Counted from the first letter of the stretch, positions 8,466 to 16,594 are shown. The stretch is DNA of 64,000 nt from JBFMFH01 sp040752275 (GCA_040752275.1 JBFMFH010000007.1:1-64000); one strand, 5' to 3'. Notes: a model not told the origin generated them from the sequence alone. Translations and numbers: made by a program.

Positions 8466-8894
8466 ATGGCAACGTTCGTCCGCCAGATGCTCTCAGCCGG
8501 AAGCGACGTGGTCTCGGTGACACCCGACACATCGGTGTACGACGCACTGCGCGTCATGGCCGAGCACAATGTCGGTGCCGTGCTGGTCATGTCCGGTACG
8601 GAGCTGAAGGGGCTCATCTCCGAACGCGACTACGCGCGAAAGGTCGCCCTCCAGGGCTTGTCATCCAAGGACACGCCCGTGCGCGACATCATGTCGGCGA
8701 AGATCATCTGCGTGGACCCGGGCTGGACGGCCGAGCAGTGCATGGCGCTGATGAACGAGCGTCACATCCGGCACCTGCCGGTGCTCGACGGCGGCACGCT
8801 GGTGGGGGTGATTTCGATCCGCGACGTCGTCAAGGCCGTCGTCGACGAGCAGCAGTTCACGATCAACGCGCTGACTCACTATATTACGGGGTGA
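8466..8894 (+). CDS. CBS domain pair protein
   Basis: The 142-residue protein consists of two CBS domains (about residues 10-65 and 75-132). Both carry the typical pattern: VYDALRVMAEHNVGAVLVM, then CMALMNERHIRHLPVLDGG. Stand-alone CBS pairs bind adenosine nucleotides and act as energy or ligand sensors; no catalytic domain is attached. The ATG at 8466 is preferred over one 21 bp upstream because GAGGAG lies seven bases before it. A heptamer array starts immediately at the stop codon. It is convergent with ctaA and its partner is unknown. Confidence 0.88.
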   Translation: MATFVRQMLSAGSDVVSVTPDTSVYDALRVMAEHNVGAVLVMSGTELKGLISERDYARKVALQGLSSKDTPVRDIMSAKIICVDPGWTAEQCMALMNERHIRHLPVLDGGTLVGVISIRDVVKAVVDEQQFTINALTHYITG

Positions 8895-8928
8895 GGACAG
8901 GGACCGGGGACCGGAGGCCGGGGATTCG
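8894..8928. repeat. Heptanucleotide array, GGACCGG type
   Basis: Five 7-nt units (AGGACAG, GGACCGG, GGACCGG, AGGCCGG, GGATTCG) occupy the gap between the convergent CBS and ctaA genes. Confidence 0.7.
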
Positions 8929-8969
8929 GGTCAATCTCCGTGTTCCGTTGCTCGGTGGGGGGCCGGTCT

Positions 8970-9899
8970 TCAGGCCGGGCGGACTGGGTCTTCGGGCCCG
9001 GCGAGGACCGCGGCGCCCGTCAGCACCAGTGCGATCCACATCAGATCCGCCAGCAGCAGGTGCACGAGCTGCATCCAGATGGGCGCCAGCATCCACAGGT
9101 TCGCGAATCCGAAGAGGACCTGCGCGACAATCAGCCCGATGAGGGCATGTTTCGCTCGTTGCCCGCGCTCGTCGCCGGGCGGCACTCGCACCCGTGCCAT
9201 CAGTCCGAACATCAGGAAGACGCCGGCTGCCACCGCCAGGGTCGGGTGCAGAATCCGCAGGCGAATCGCCAGACTGGCCGTGGGTGACCAGTCCCGCCTG
9301 ATCCCGTCAACGAGGGACGTTGCCGGGTAGAGGGTATCGCCGATGGCCGCCACGGCTCCGGTCGTCCCGACGCCGGCGAGGGCGACGAGCGCACCGACGA
9401 CGATGGCGGCCGTGCGACCCCGCCCTCGCAACGACACGGGCGCCCCGCCCGATACCCAGTGGGCGGTCAGCGTCAGGCAGGCGAGCAGGACGAGGGTGTT
9501 GGCCAGGTGCAGCGGCATGACCAGCACCCGCGCGAGGCTCTCGTCGCCGGCCACGAGCCGGAACAGCACGAGACCGGCCCCTAGCCCGGCCTCGGTGAGG
9601 ATGAACACCAGCGATGATGCCGCGCCCAGCCGGGCCCGATGGCCAGCCGAGCAGGAGCGGCGCACCCAGAAGAGCAGCACGATTACGGCCAGCAGTGCGA
9701 GACCGCTTGACGCCCGGTGCGAGAACTCGATGGCCATCTCGACAGTTGTCGTCCGCGGGATGACCTCGCCGTTGCACAGCGGCCAGTGTGCCCCGCAACC
9801 GGCGCCGGATCCGGTCGCCCGCACGTACGCGCCCCAGAGGATGACGAGGACGTTGTAGGAGAGGACGGACCAAGCGTAGCGGGCAAGCGGGGTGGCCAC
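8970..9899 (-). CDS. ctaA: Heme A synthase, CtaA/Cox15 family
   Basis: The 309-residue membrane protein has about eight hydrophobic helices. It converts heme O to heme A for cytochrome oxidase. Family features are present: the first loop with a Cys pair (GCGAHWPLC), the heme-ligand histidines in EFSHR, MPLHLANT and ILHPTLAVAAG, and a later LVHLLLADLMW. The helix-loop arrangement repeats in both halves, as in CtaA. No other cytochrome oxidase gene is adjacent. It is divergent from the EF-hand gene, with a 184-bp gap between them. Confidence 0.88.
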   Translation of the reverse strand: MATPLARYAWSVLSYNVLVILWGAYVRATGSGAGCGAHWPLCNGEVIPRTTTVEMAIEFSHRASSGLALLAVIVLLFWVRRSCSAGHRARLGAASSLVFILTEAGLGAGLVLFRLVAGDESLARVLVMPLHLANTLVLLACLTLTAHWVSGGAPVSLRGRGRTAAIVVGALVALAGVGTTGAVAAIGDTLYPATSLVDGIRRDWSPTASLAIRLRILHPTLAVAAGVFLMFGLMARVRVPPGDERGQRAKHALIGLIVAQVLFGFANLWMLAPIWMQLVHLLLADLMWIALVLTGAAVLAGPEDPVRPA

Positions 9900-10028
9900 G
9901 GGACGATCATACGCCCGGTGTCGGTGTTCCGACCACCGGACCGGTCACACGACCGCCATGCACGACCGGCGCGGCCGGCAGACCGGGAGCGATCGGGCTG
10001 GATCCGTAGGTTGCCTGGGCTCTCGCAC

Positions 10029-10044
10029 TGGAACGCACCTTGCA
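10029..10044 (+). promoter_or_regulatory. Sigma-54 (-24/-12) promoter of the EF-hand gene
   Basis: TGGAACGCACCTTGCA matches the consensus TGGCACG-N4-TTGCW with one mismatch, and the invariant GG and GC are correctly spaced. Transcription would start near 10055, giving a 30-nt leader that contains GGGAGGAGG. Confidence 0.8.
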
Positions 10045-10083
10045 GCGCCACTGGCGGTCATCGCTCAACGGGAGGAGGATTCA

Positions 10084-10632
10084 ATGTCGGTTTCGGGCAC
10101 CTCACTCAATCAACTGACGGATCTCGCCAGTGCCCTGATGCAGCGGTTCGACGCGAATGCGGACGGGAAGCTCTCGGGCGAGGAATTCGGCGCACTGCTC
10201 GGTCAGCTGCTCGCGGGCGCGGCCCCGAGCGGGGCCGGCCCATCCCTGTCTGGTGCCCCTGCCGGTCGGGTGGCGCCCTCGGCCGTCGAGGTATCTGCGC
10301 AGGGTCGCCAGCGCCTCGGGGAGTTTGCCGGTTTCGACATGGCCAAACTGGACAACCTGGACTGGGGCTCGTTCAAGTACCGCATCGGCCGGATCCTGCA
10401 GCACTACCCGAATACCACCGAGGGCCTCCGTCAGGCGCTCCCGGAGATTCGACAGATCGTGCCAGGGGCCACGATTGCGGGCGCCATGGGCGACAAGATC
10501 GACTTCGGCACCTACCAGGACCCGAAGAGCGGGCTGATTGGGGTCGTCGACGTGATTCTCGCCGCCGGGGGACCGGAGGGGGGAAGGGCCTGGACGTGGC
10601 AGCCGGTCGAGTCCGACGGGTCGAAGTTGTAG
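10084..10632 (+). CDS. EF-hand protein at the edge of the flagellar island
   Basis: The 182-residue protein has a canonical EF-hand loop at residues 23-34 (DANADGKLSGEE) with Asp23, Asn25, Asp27, Ser31 and Glu34 in the Ca2+-ligand positions. A low-complexity Ala/Gly/Pro stretch (45-65) and an unrecognised C-terminal half follow. There is no signal peptide or membrane segment. The ATG has a strong GGGAGGAGG. It lies under a good sigma-54 promoter and is convergent with motB, so I infer co-regulation with flagella. Export through the flagellar apparatus or stator regulation by Ca2+ are only possibilities. Confidence 0.8.
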   Translation: MSVSGTSLNQLTDLASALMQRFDANADGKLSGEEFGALLGQLLAGAAPSGAGPSLSGAPAGRVAPSAVEVSAQGRQRLGEFAGFDMAKLDNLDWGSFKYRIGRILQHYPNTTEGLRQALPEIRQIVPGATIAGAMGDKIDFGTYQDPKSGLIGVVDVILAAGGPEGGRAWTWQPVESDGSKL

Positions 10633-10656
10633 CTGAGCCGGGCCGGCCTTCTCGTC

Positions 10657-11454
10657 CTACGGCGCGCCGGAGACGGCGGTCCCGAGCGGAACGACCACTG
10701 ACACCCGCCGGTTGCGGGCGTCGAGCGGCTGCTGCCCGAATCTCAGCTTCCGATCCGCGTAGCCGCGCACGCTCATGATGAGGCGCGGAGGCAGCCCCCC
10801 TTTGAGGATGATCCGGCGGGCAGCGTTCGCACGGTCGGCCGAAAGCTCCCAGTTCGAGTAGGTCAGCATGTGCGAGTACTGTCGCGCGTCGGTGTGTCCT
10901 TCTACGATGATCGGCCGCGCGAGCGCCTTCAGTTCTCCCGTCATCAGCCCCAACAGCCTGACCGCCTCTGGCTTCAGCTCGGCACTGCCTGTGTCGAAGA
11001 ACGTGGCCTGGTCTGAGTCGATGAGCTCGATGCGGAGCCCCTCGCTGGTGAGTCGGACGTCGACCTGTTTGTCCAGCCCTTCGAGACCGGCGGCCGCATC
11101 CAGCTGCTTTCTCAGGTGGTCGGCGGCATCGCGGAGCTCCTGACGGATGGCGTCGTCGGCAGCCATGCCGGCGCGGCCGGCCCCCTCATGCGGATCGCCT
11201 TCACCGTCCATGAGGCTCGATGTCGCCGTGGTCTCGAAGACACCGGGATCCCGGAAATACGAGGCGATCGCCTCTCGTGTCGCCTGGTTCTGGCCGATCA
11301 GCCACATCACCATGAAGAAGGCCATCATGGCCGTGACGAAATCCGCGTAGGCGACCTTCCAGGCTCCGCCATGGTGGGCCACGTGGCCCCTCGTCTTCTT
11401 CTTCTTGGTGATGATCTCCGTCTTCGTGCCGCTTCCACGTTCCATGACATCCAC
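10657..11454 (-). CDS. motB: Flagellar stator protein MotB
   Basis: MotB anchors the stator to peptidoglycan and carries the proton-binding Asp. The 265-residue product has a basic cytoplasmic N-terminus, then one membrane helix with the essential Asp38 (YADFVTAMMAFFMVMWL). A plug/linker region (about 60-110) and a C-terminal OmpA-like domain follow (VEGHTDAR, NWELSADRANAARR). Synonymous in-frame starts exist (ATG at 11454 or 11445). It lies 64 bp downstream of motA on the same strand, the usual stator pair. Confidence 0.96.
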   Translation of the reverse strand: MDVMERGSGTKTEIITKKKKTRGHVAHHGGAWKVAYADFVTAMMAFFMVMWLIGQNQATREAIASYFRDPGVFETTATSSLMDGEGDPHEGAGRAGMAADDAIRQELRDAADHLRKQLDAAAGLEGLDKQVDVRLTSEGLRIELIDSDQATFFDTGSAELKPEAVRLLGLMTGELKALARPIIVEGHTDARQYSHMLTYSNWELSADRANAARRIILKGGLPPRLIMSVRGYADRKLRFGQQPLDARNRRVSVVVPLGTAVSGAP

Positions 11455-11518
11455 CAGAAGACTGCGTCGTCGGCCACCGACCTGGCAGCAGGTGGCGCGT
11501 CGCCGCCGGGATCACGTG

Positions 11519-12394
11519 CTACGCGGCGGCTGCCATCGCGGCGTTCCGGGTCTCACGACAGGCCCGCTCGGTTTCTGCGAAGCTCGGCCGGACCTCTTCG
11601 GGAAGCACGCGTCGGGCGAACTCCACCGCGATGGCCGGAGGCAGGCCCTTGTGCGCGGCCAGCAGGCCGGCCTTGATGCATTCGAGGTACTTCGTTTCGG
11701 ACCCCGCCCGGTGCTCGAGCGAGGACGCCAGCGGCTGGACGAATCCGTACGCCAAGAAGACGCCAAGAAACGTCCCCACCAGTGCCGCGGCCACCTTGTG
11801 TCCGATCTCGGCCGGGGAGCCGTCGATCGCGCCCATCGTAATGACGACACCCAGCACCGCCGCCACGATACCGAGCCCGGGCAGCGCATCCCCGACCTTG
11901 GCCAATGTCGTCGAGGGCTTCAGCAGTTCGTGATGGTGTACTTCGAGATCCTCCTCCATCAGGCCTTCGAGGTCGTGGGTTGACACGCCTCCCATGACCA
12001 TGACCCGGACGGTGTCACACAGGAACGCCACGGCGGACTCCCGGTGGAGGAAGTGGGAATGGACGGAGAGAATCGGGCTTTGCTCGGGCGCCTCTGCATG
12101 CTGCTCCAACGCCATCACGCCTGCCTGTTGTGCGTGTCGCAGCAGGCCGTACAGCATCGTCAGCAGGTCGAGGTAGTCCGCGCGTACGGAGGCCGGCTTC
12201 TGGGCGGACCTGAGCTGCCTGATCAGGTGGCGCAGCACGGCCGGAGGGGTGCCGATGAAGAGGGACCCGATGCCGGCCCCGCCGATGATCAGGAACTCCG
12301 ACGGTTGGACCAGCACCCTGACCTGACCCCCGTGCAGCATGTAGCCTGCAACGACGGACAGCAGGACGACAACGGCTCCGATCGCAACGGTCAT
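11519..12394 (-). CDS. motA: Flagellar stator protein MotA
   Basis: The 291-residue protein has four membrane helices: two near the N-terminus (AIGAVVVLLSVVAGYML and a second around 33-50) and two in the second half (LPGLGIVAAVLGVVITMG, VGTFLGVFLAYGFVQPLA). A large cytoplasmic loop lies between them and carries the charged surface that meets FliG. Length and the PGLGIVAAVLG signature are typical of MotA. It precedes motB. No convincing sigma-28 or sigma-54 site was found in the 115 bp upstream. Confidence 0.96.
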   Translation of the reverse strand: MTVAIGAVVVLLSVVAGYMLHGGQVRVLVQPSEFLIIGGAGIGSLFIGTPPAVLRHLIRQLRSAQKPASVRADYLDLLTMLYGLLRHAQQAGVMALEQHAEAPEQSPILSVHSHFLHRESAVAFLCDTVRVMVMGGVSTHDLEGLMEEDLEVHHHELLKPSTTLAKVGDALPGLGIVAAVLGVVITMGAIDGSPAEIGHKVAAALVGTFLGVFLAYGFVQPLASSLEHRAGSETKYLECIKAGLLAAHKGLPPAIAVEFARRVLPEEVRPSFAETERACRETRNAAMAAAA

Positions 12395-12509
12395 GGCTCC
12401 CCCACCCGGTCGGCCTGCCCGACTCGCGTACCTCCTGAATCGGCATCCGGGTGCCGCGGCTTCACCGAACGGGAGGGGCTCGGGCCGAACCGTGCACGGC
12501 TGTGCAGAC

Positions 12510-12536
12510 TAAAGGAAGCCAGGACGTTTCCGATTT
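12510..12536 (+). promoter_or_regulatory. Sigma-28 (FliA) promoter of fliC
   Basis: TAAA at 12510-12513 is followed by 15 nt and then TCCGATTT, against the consensus TAAA-N15-GCCGATAA (five of eight -10 positions match). It lies 64 nt before the flagellin start, on a gene class normally driven by sigma-28. FliA itself is encoded at 27651-28397. Confidence 0.6.
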
Positions 12537-12561
12537 ACCTGTGTGACGCGGCAACGCGGCT

Positions 12562-12593
12562 GCCGGCATGGAGCCGGCGACACTCAAGGAGGA
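12562..12593 (+). promoter_or_regulatory. Putative CsrA-binding leader of fliC
   Basis: A 6-bp hairpin (GCCGGC-ATGGA-GCCGGC, 12562-12578) presents the ANGGA motif in its loop. A second GGA lies in CAAGGAGGA (12585-12593), which is also the Shine-Dalgarno sequence. The two GGAs are 18 nt apart, a spacing known to suit bridging by one CsrA dimer. This parallels the flagellin leader of Bacillus subtilis, and csrA and fliW are encoded nearby. Binding itself is inferred. Confidence 0.6.
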
Positions 12594-12599
12594 TTCGCA

Positions 12600-13400
12600 A
12601 TGTCGTTCTCAGTGGTCACCAACATCGCCTCGTTGAACGCCCAGGCCAACATGGCCCGTACCGAGTTCGGCCTGAGCTCGGCGCTGAACCGCCTGTCCAC
12701 CGGGCTCCGCATCAACTCCTCCGGCGACGACGCAGCCGGCCTGGTCGTGGCCAACATGCACCGGTCCGATGCCACGGTGCTCTCGCAGGGCATCCGCAAC
12801 GCCAACGACGGCCTGTCGGCGCTGCAGATCATGGACAGCGCGCTGGACAACGTGTCCCAGATCCTGGATCGCATGGCGACCCTGGCTGCCCAATCGGCTT
12901 CGACGGTCACGTCCGACTCAAGCCGGACGATTCTGCAGGCCGAGTTCTCGGCGCTCAGGACCGAACTCGACCGTCAGACGGCAGTCGCCGGCGTTGACTC
13001 GGCCTACTCCTACGCGGTGTTCGTGAGCAACGACGGCGCCGACGGTGAGGTCTCGGGCACGGTGACGGGCGTGACGAGCACGTCCCTGGGCATCAACCTC
13101 AGCACGATCGCCGCGCAGGCCGACGCTGAGACGGCTGTCGCCGCCATCGCAACCGCGGTCGGCACGCTCGGCACGAGCCAGGGCCAGATCGGCACGCTCC
13201 AGAATCAGACGCAGTTCGCGATCAACCTCGCGCAGTCGCAGTACACGAACACAAAGGCCGCCGAGAGCCGAATCCGCGACGCCAACGTGGCCGAGGAAGC
13301 GGCGAACATGACCCGCTACAACATCCTGACCCAGAGCGGCGTCGCTGCGCTGGCGCAGGCCAACAACGCCAGCGCGTCGGTTCTCGCGCTGCTGCGGTAA
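12600..13400 (+). CDS. fliC: Flagellin
   Basis: The 266-residue flagellin builds the filament. It has the conserved N-terminal D0/D1 region (SLNAQANMARTEFGLSSALN, then RLSTGLRINSSGDDAAGL) and the C-terminal D1/D0 region (ESRIRDANVAEEAANMTRYN, then ending SVLALLR). The central variable part is very short (about 140-190), so the filament surface is minimal. The ATG at 12600 has AAGGAGGA six bases upstream; an earlier in-frame start would add 19 residues foreign to flagellins. A sigma-28 promoter and a likely CsrA leader control it. Single copy in the window. Confidence 0.97.
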   Translation: MSFSVVTNIASLNAQANMARTEFGLSSALNRLSTGLRINSSGDDAAGLVVANMHRSDATVLSQGIRNANDGLSALQIMDSALDNVSQILDRMATLAAQSASTVTSDSSRTILQAEFSALRTELDRQTAVAGVDSAYSYAVFVSNDGADGEVSGTVTGVTSTSLGINLSTIAAQADAETAVAAIATAVGTLGTSQGQIGTLQNQTQFAINLAQSQYTNTKAAESRIRDANVAEEAANMTRYNILTQSGVAALAQANNASASVLALLR

Positions 13401-13411
13401 GACGCTCGTTC

Positions 13412-13450
13412 CCCGGCGCGGCGAGGGTTCTCCCCGCTCGCGGCGCCGGG
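13412..13450 (+). terminator. Hairpin after fliC
   Basis: CCCGGCGCGGCGAG (13412-13425) pairs imperfectly with CTCGCGGCGCCGGG (13437-13450), 12 nt past the fliC stop. The stem is strong, but no T-tract follows. Probable transcript end or 3' stabiliser. Confidence 0.5.
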
Positions 13451-13563
13451 CCGGTGCCAGGACGACGGATGCTGACCCTCGGACTGGACCTGCGGAGCGT
13501 CTGGACCGGTCCCAGGCCTCCCCGGCGTGCGTACCCGGCTACCAGGGCCGGGCATGAGCCGGT

Positions 13564-13579
13564 TGGCCTGGGACTTGCT
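13564..13579 (+). promoter_or_regulatory. Sigma-54 promoter upstream of fliD
   Basis: TGGCCTGGGACTTGCT matches TGGCACG-N4-TTGCW, with both invariant dinucleotides correctly spaced and two mismatches. It would give a leader of about 180 nt before fliD, which is long but not prohibitive. Confidence 0.55.
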
Positions 13580-13770
13580 ATCTTCGGCCTGGAGGAAGCC
13601 TGGTCGCCGGGGAGTCCTGGGCCCGCCGCCGCACTCCGGTGCGCTGGGTGGGACCAGTCGGCGCGGGAGGCGGGCCGTCCGCCAGACCGCTGCCGGCCCC
13701 AGACGAATATCCGACACCAGGCTCGGCCGTCCGGCCGGCTTGGCCGATCTCCCGCAGAGGGAACCCCGGT

Positions 13771-15123
13771 ATGAGCGCAGCCATCAGCTTCAGCGGTTTC
13801 AACAGCATCGACTTCAACCAGATCCTGAACGCGATCATGGCCCAGGAACAGGTGCCCGTGGCCACGATGCAGGCCCGGCAACAGTCCCTTCGGGCCCAAT
13901 CGAGCGCGTTTGCCACTCTGGCCACCAAGCTCGGGCCCCTCGAGTCGGCCAGTTCTTCGCTCGGCCGCGCGTCCGCCCTCCAGGAGCGGTCGGTCACGAC
14001 GAGCGATGCGAGCGTGCTGACGGCCAGTTCAGGCACCGGAGCGGCGATCGGCACCTACCATGTGGTCGTGCGCGACGTGGCCCACGTCCAAGTGACCGCG
14101 TCCTCAAGTCACCACGCGGACGCCGATGCGACCATCGCGACAGGCGGGACCGTGACGATTGGCGGCATCACCGTTGCCCTGGCCGGTGACACGACGCTAC
14201 GGGGCCTGGCCGACACAATCAATGCGACCGCCGACATCGGCGTCGTGGCGTCGATCGTGCAGGATACGGAGGGCTATCGGCTCGTGCTGACCGGGAAGTC
14301 AACGGGAGCAGCGAACGGATTCACGGTCACGAACGCCCTGACGGCGTCGAGCGTGAGCTTCACGGACACCGACCTCGACGGCATCAGCGGCGACAGTCCC
14401 GATGATAATGCGATGCAGGCGAGCGATGCGGATCTGCTCGTGAACAACGTAGAGGTCACGAGCGCGACCAACTCCGTGGCCGATGCCATTCCCGGAGTGA
14501 CGCTGGACCTCGCCCGGACCAGCCCCAGCTCCGTCGTCGCAGTCAGGGTGAGCGAGAACGCCGAGTCCACGCGAACGCTCGTGGAGAGCTTCGTCACTGC
14601 ATACAACGATCTCGTGGAGTTCGCCCAGCAGCAGACGGACGCAACTAACGGCATCGGCCGTGATCCGCTGCTTCGCAGCCTTCGATCCGAGCTCCGAAGC
14701 AACATCTCGGCCCGCTACACCAGCGGCGGGATTCTGTCGAGCCTGGCCCTGATCGGCGTCGAGTTCGACCGGACGGGCAAGCTGACGATCGACTCCGCGA
14801 AGCTCGGCGAGGTGCTCGCCGCAGACGAGGAGGCCGCCCGGACGCTGTTTGCCGGCGATGGCACGAACCCCGGGGTCTTCTCGACCATCGAGGAGACCGT
14901 GGGACGTTACACTGGCGCCGGCGCGCTCCTCGCCGAAACGACGGACCGCATCGATGACCAGGTGCGGGCGCTCGACCAGCGTCTGTCGGCCATGGAGGTC
15001 AGGCTCGCATTGCGGCGGGAGGCGCTGCAGAAAGAGTTCATGGCAACCGATGCGCTCATCTCCAGGCTCAACGGCCAGATGGGCGCGCTCACGTCCCTGG
15101 GCAGCCAGTACTCCCTCTTCTAA
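13771..15123 (+). CDS. fliD: Flagellar filament cap protein FliD (HAP2)
   Basis: The 450-residue cap protein guides flagellin polymerisation at the filament tip. Its N-terminus (GFNSIDFNQILNAIMAQEQ) and C-terminal coiled coil (ALDQRLSAMEVRLALRREAL, then SRLNGQMGALTSLGSQYSLF-type ending) are typical of FliD, and the middle part is the variable D2/D3 region. The ATG at 13771 fits homologues; an upstream in-frame start would add 44 low-complexity residues. fliS and a chaperone-like gene follow closely, as expected for the fliDST arrangement. Confidence 0.95.
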   Translation: MSAAISFSGFNSIDFNQILNAIMAQEQVPVATMQARQQSLRAQSSAFATLATKLGPLESASSSLGRASALQERSVTTSDASVLTASSGTGAAIGTYHVVVRDVAHVQVTASSSHHADADATIATGGTVTIGGITVALAGDTTLRGLADTINATADIGVVASIVQDTEGYRLVLTGKSTGAANGFTVTNALTASSVSFTDTDLDGISGDSPDDNAMQASDADLLVNNVEVTSATNSVADAIPGVTLDLARTSPSSVVAVRVSENAESTRTLVESFVTAYNDLVEFAQQQTDATNGIGRDPLLRSLRSELRSNISARYTSGGILSSLALIGVEFDRTGKLTIDSAKLGEVLAADEEAARTLFAGDGTNPGVFSTIEETVGRYTGAGALLAETTDRIDDQVRALDQRLSAMEVRLALRREALQKEFMATDALISRLNGQMGALTSLGSQYSLF

Positions 15124-15140
15124 CCAGCTCGGAGCCTCGT

Positions 15141-15542
15141 GTGGTGCTGAATTGTCCGAATCGTGCCGTCGCTGAGTACCGGAGAACCGAGATCCAGTGC
15201 GGGACTCCGCTCGAGCTGGTCGTACGGCTCTACGATGCCATGCTCTGCGAGGTCGCAAGAGCCAGCGCCGCAATGCGCGCGGGTGACATGCGCGCGAAGC
15301 GAGATGCGTTGTCCCGATCTCTCGCCATCCTCGGGGAGCTCCAATCATCGCTCGACCTTCGTCAGGGCCGCGAGATCGCCGTGTCGCTCGATTCCCTCTA
15401 CACGTACGCCATGGCGCGGCTCACCGAGGCCAACGTCCGGCGGGATGCGGGCGCGCTCGACGAGGTCCACGCACTGCTCGTCCCGCTTCGCGACGCCTGG
15501 CGGCAGATTGCCTCGCAGCAGGGCCGCGGGGGTGTTGTGTGA
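15141..15542 (+). CDS. fliS: Flagellin export chaperone FliS
   Basis: The 133-residue helical protein matches FliS: an AVAEYRRTEIQCGTPLELVVRLYDAML N-terminal region (key elements Y13, TPLELV, LYD) and a helical bundle ending in LVPLRDAWRQI. FliS binds the C-terminus of flagellin in the cytosol and prevents early polymerisation. The start is GTG, with CGGAG seven bases upstream. It lies 17 bp after fliD and overlaps the next gene by GTGA. Confidence 0.92.
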   Translation: MVLNCPNRAVAEYRRTEIQCGTPLELVVRLYDAMLCEVARASAAMRAGDMRAKRDALSRSLAILGELQSSLDLRQGREIAVSLDSLYTYAMARLTEANVRRDAGALDEVHALLVPLRDAWRQIASQQGRGGVV

Positions 15543-16009
15543 CGGCCGATGATCTGCGTCAATGCCTGGCCATCTACCGGCCCGGGCTCGAGGCAGAGAT
15601 CACCCTGCTGCGCCAACTCCAGGACCTCGCAAACGCCGAGGACCACGTCTGCGGTGCTCAGCTCAGCCGCCTGGCGGCCATCGCGCAGGAGCGGGAACGG
15701 ATTCTCGCGGCGCTGGTCAAGATCGAGTCCGAGCTTCGCCCGGTGCGTCTGACCATCGCCACACACCGGGACGACGCTGCACTCATGGACGGGTTCACCC
15801 GCATCGCCGAACTGCACAAGGTCGCCGCTGAGCTGGTGGCGACAATCGTACATGCAGACCAGCACACGTTGAAGGCGCTGCGGGCTGCGGAAGCCGCGCG
15901 GAAGCTTGCCGCCCAGGCCGTGGGCGCGGAGCGGTCGACCCTCGCGGCCTATCGTCGCGTCGTGGCGCCGCCGCTGAAGGGCGCGGGGCTCGTCGATCGC
16001 CGCGGCTGA
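15539..16009 (+). CDS. FlgN/FliT-like flagellar export chaperone
   Basis: The 156-residue, almost all-helical protein lies in the usual fliT position after fliD-fliS. The heptad-rich stretch LARLAAIAQERERILAAL-like resembles FlgN/FliT chaperones, which hold FliD or FlgK/FlgL before export. Sequence conservation in this family is low, so the call rests on position, size and helix pattern. The GTG start overlaps the fliS stop (GTGA), which implies translational coupling. A second FlgN-like gene sits before flgK at 19356. Confidence 0.65.
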   Translation: MTADDLRQCLAIYRPGLEAEITLLRQLQDLANAEDHVCGAQLSRLAAIAQERERILAALVKIESELRPVRLTIATHRDDAALMDGFTRIAELHKVAAELVATIVHADQHTLKALRAAEAARKLAAQAVGAERSTLAAYRRVVAPPLKGAGLVDRRG

Positions 16010-16028
16010 GACCGCCCGGGCCCCGGTC
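16010..16028. terminator. Possible bidirectional hairpin between convergent genes
   Basis: GACCG (16010-16014) and CGGTC (16024-16028) flank a GC-rich loop in the 33-bp gap between convergent transcripts. The stem is short and no T-tract is present, so support is weak. Confidence 0.3.
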
Positions 16029-16042
16029 GTCCGCCCGAATCG

Positions 16043-16357
16043 TCACGCCGCCGGCACAAGCCGGCCGACCACGAAGGCCGACGCCTCGCGGAATCCCCAT
16101 CGGCCGTAGAGCCGCCTGGCCGGCGTGTTCTCGGCATCGACCAGCAGTGTGATCGTCTCGAACCCGAGGGCGGCCGCGGACGCGCAGACGCGCTGGAGCA
16201 GCAAGTCGCCGACCTGCCGTCCTCTTGCCGCGGGAGCGACGACCAGCTGCGCCAGGTGGACCGTGCGGCCCCCCGACGCTGTGACGATGGCCACGTCGAC
16301 GGCCGTGTGCGCATCGATGTCGCGCCACGGCTGGACCAGCATGGGTGCCAGGCTCAT
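16043..16357 (-). CDS. Short GNAT-family acetyltransferase
   Basis: The 104-residue protein contains the acetyl-CoA-binding motif A of GNAT enzymes (LVVAPAARGRQVGDLLLQ) and motif B (NTPARRLYGRWGFRE). The usual first strand-helix region is shortened, so it covers mainly the cofactor half of the fold. Its ATG overlaps the csrA stop codon (ATGA), so it is co-translated with csrA at the end of the flgG-csrA run. The target is unknown; modification of a flagellar or regulatory protein is conceivable but is inference only. Confidence 0.8.
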   Translation of the reverse strand: MSLAPMLVQPWRDIDAHTAVDVAIVTASGGRTVHLAQLVVAPAARGRQVGDLLLQRVCASAAALGFETITLLVDAENTPARRLYGRWGFREASAFVVGRLVPAA

Positions 16358-16593
16358 CGGCGTGGGGACGCCGGCCGGCGGATCCGATCCACGAAGCGGC
16401 GTGTCGACGGCGAGGCGATAGCGGCGCGGTTCTCACGAACGACGAGGTCGTAGATCTCCGTCCGGTAGACGGGAACCTCGGCCGGCGCGACGACGCCCAA
16501 CCGGACGCCGTCCCGGCCGACACGCAGGACACGGACCTCGATGTCGTGCCCGATGATGATCGCCTCGTCACGCTTGCGGGTCACGACCAGCAC
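16354..16593 (-). CDS. csrA: Carbon storage regulator CsrA
   Basis: CsrA is an RNA-binding dimer that blocks translation at GGA motifs. The 79-residue product aligns over the whole family core: MLVVTRKRDEAIIIG at the N-terminus, VRLGVVAPAEVPVYR with the RNA-binding Arg, then TEIYDLVVREN. The GTG start at 16593 gives the canonical N-terminus; the ATG at 16614 would add seven residues and overlap fliW. It begins one base after the fliW stop and overlaps the GNAT gene. About 20 extra C-terminal residues are present. Its likely target is the fliC leader. Confidence 0.95.
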   Translation of the reverse strand: MLVVTRKRDEAIIIGHDIEVRVLRVGRDGVRLGVVAPAEVPVYRTEIYDLVVRENRAAIASPSTRRFVDRIRRPASPRR

Positions 16594-16594
16594 G

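Larger units (their letters stand above)
13401..13770 (+). other. 370-bp gap between fliC and fliD
   Basis: I see no credible gene here. The gap holds a hairpin just after fliC (13412-13450), a sigma-54 promoter match (13564-13579) and a long GC-rich leader of fliD. Reading frames crossing it lack ribosome-binding sites and conserved motifs. Confidence 0.6.

Noticed and set aside
12449..12464. CGGCACCCGGATGCCG before motA as a sigma-54 site
   Set aside because: The GG is present but the invariant GC of the -12 element is not at the right spacing; it is a simple near-palindrome.
13743..13750. GCCGATCT just before fliD as a sigma-28 -10 element
   Set aside because: No TAAA-like -35 lies 15 nt upstream (CGGC there), and a better sigma-54 match exists at 13564.
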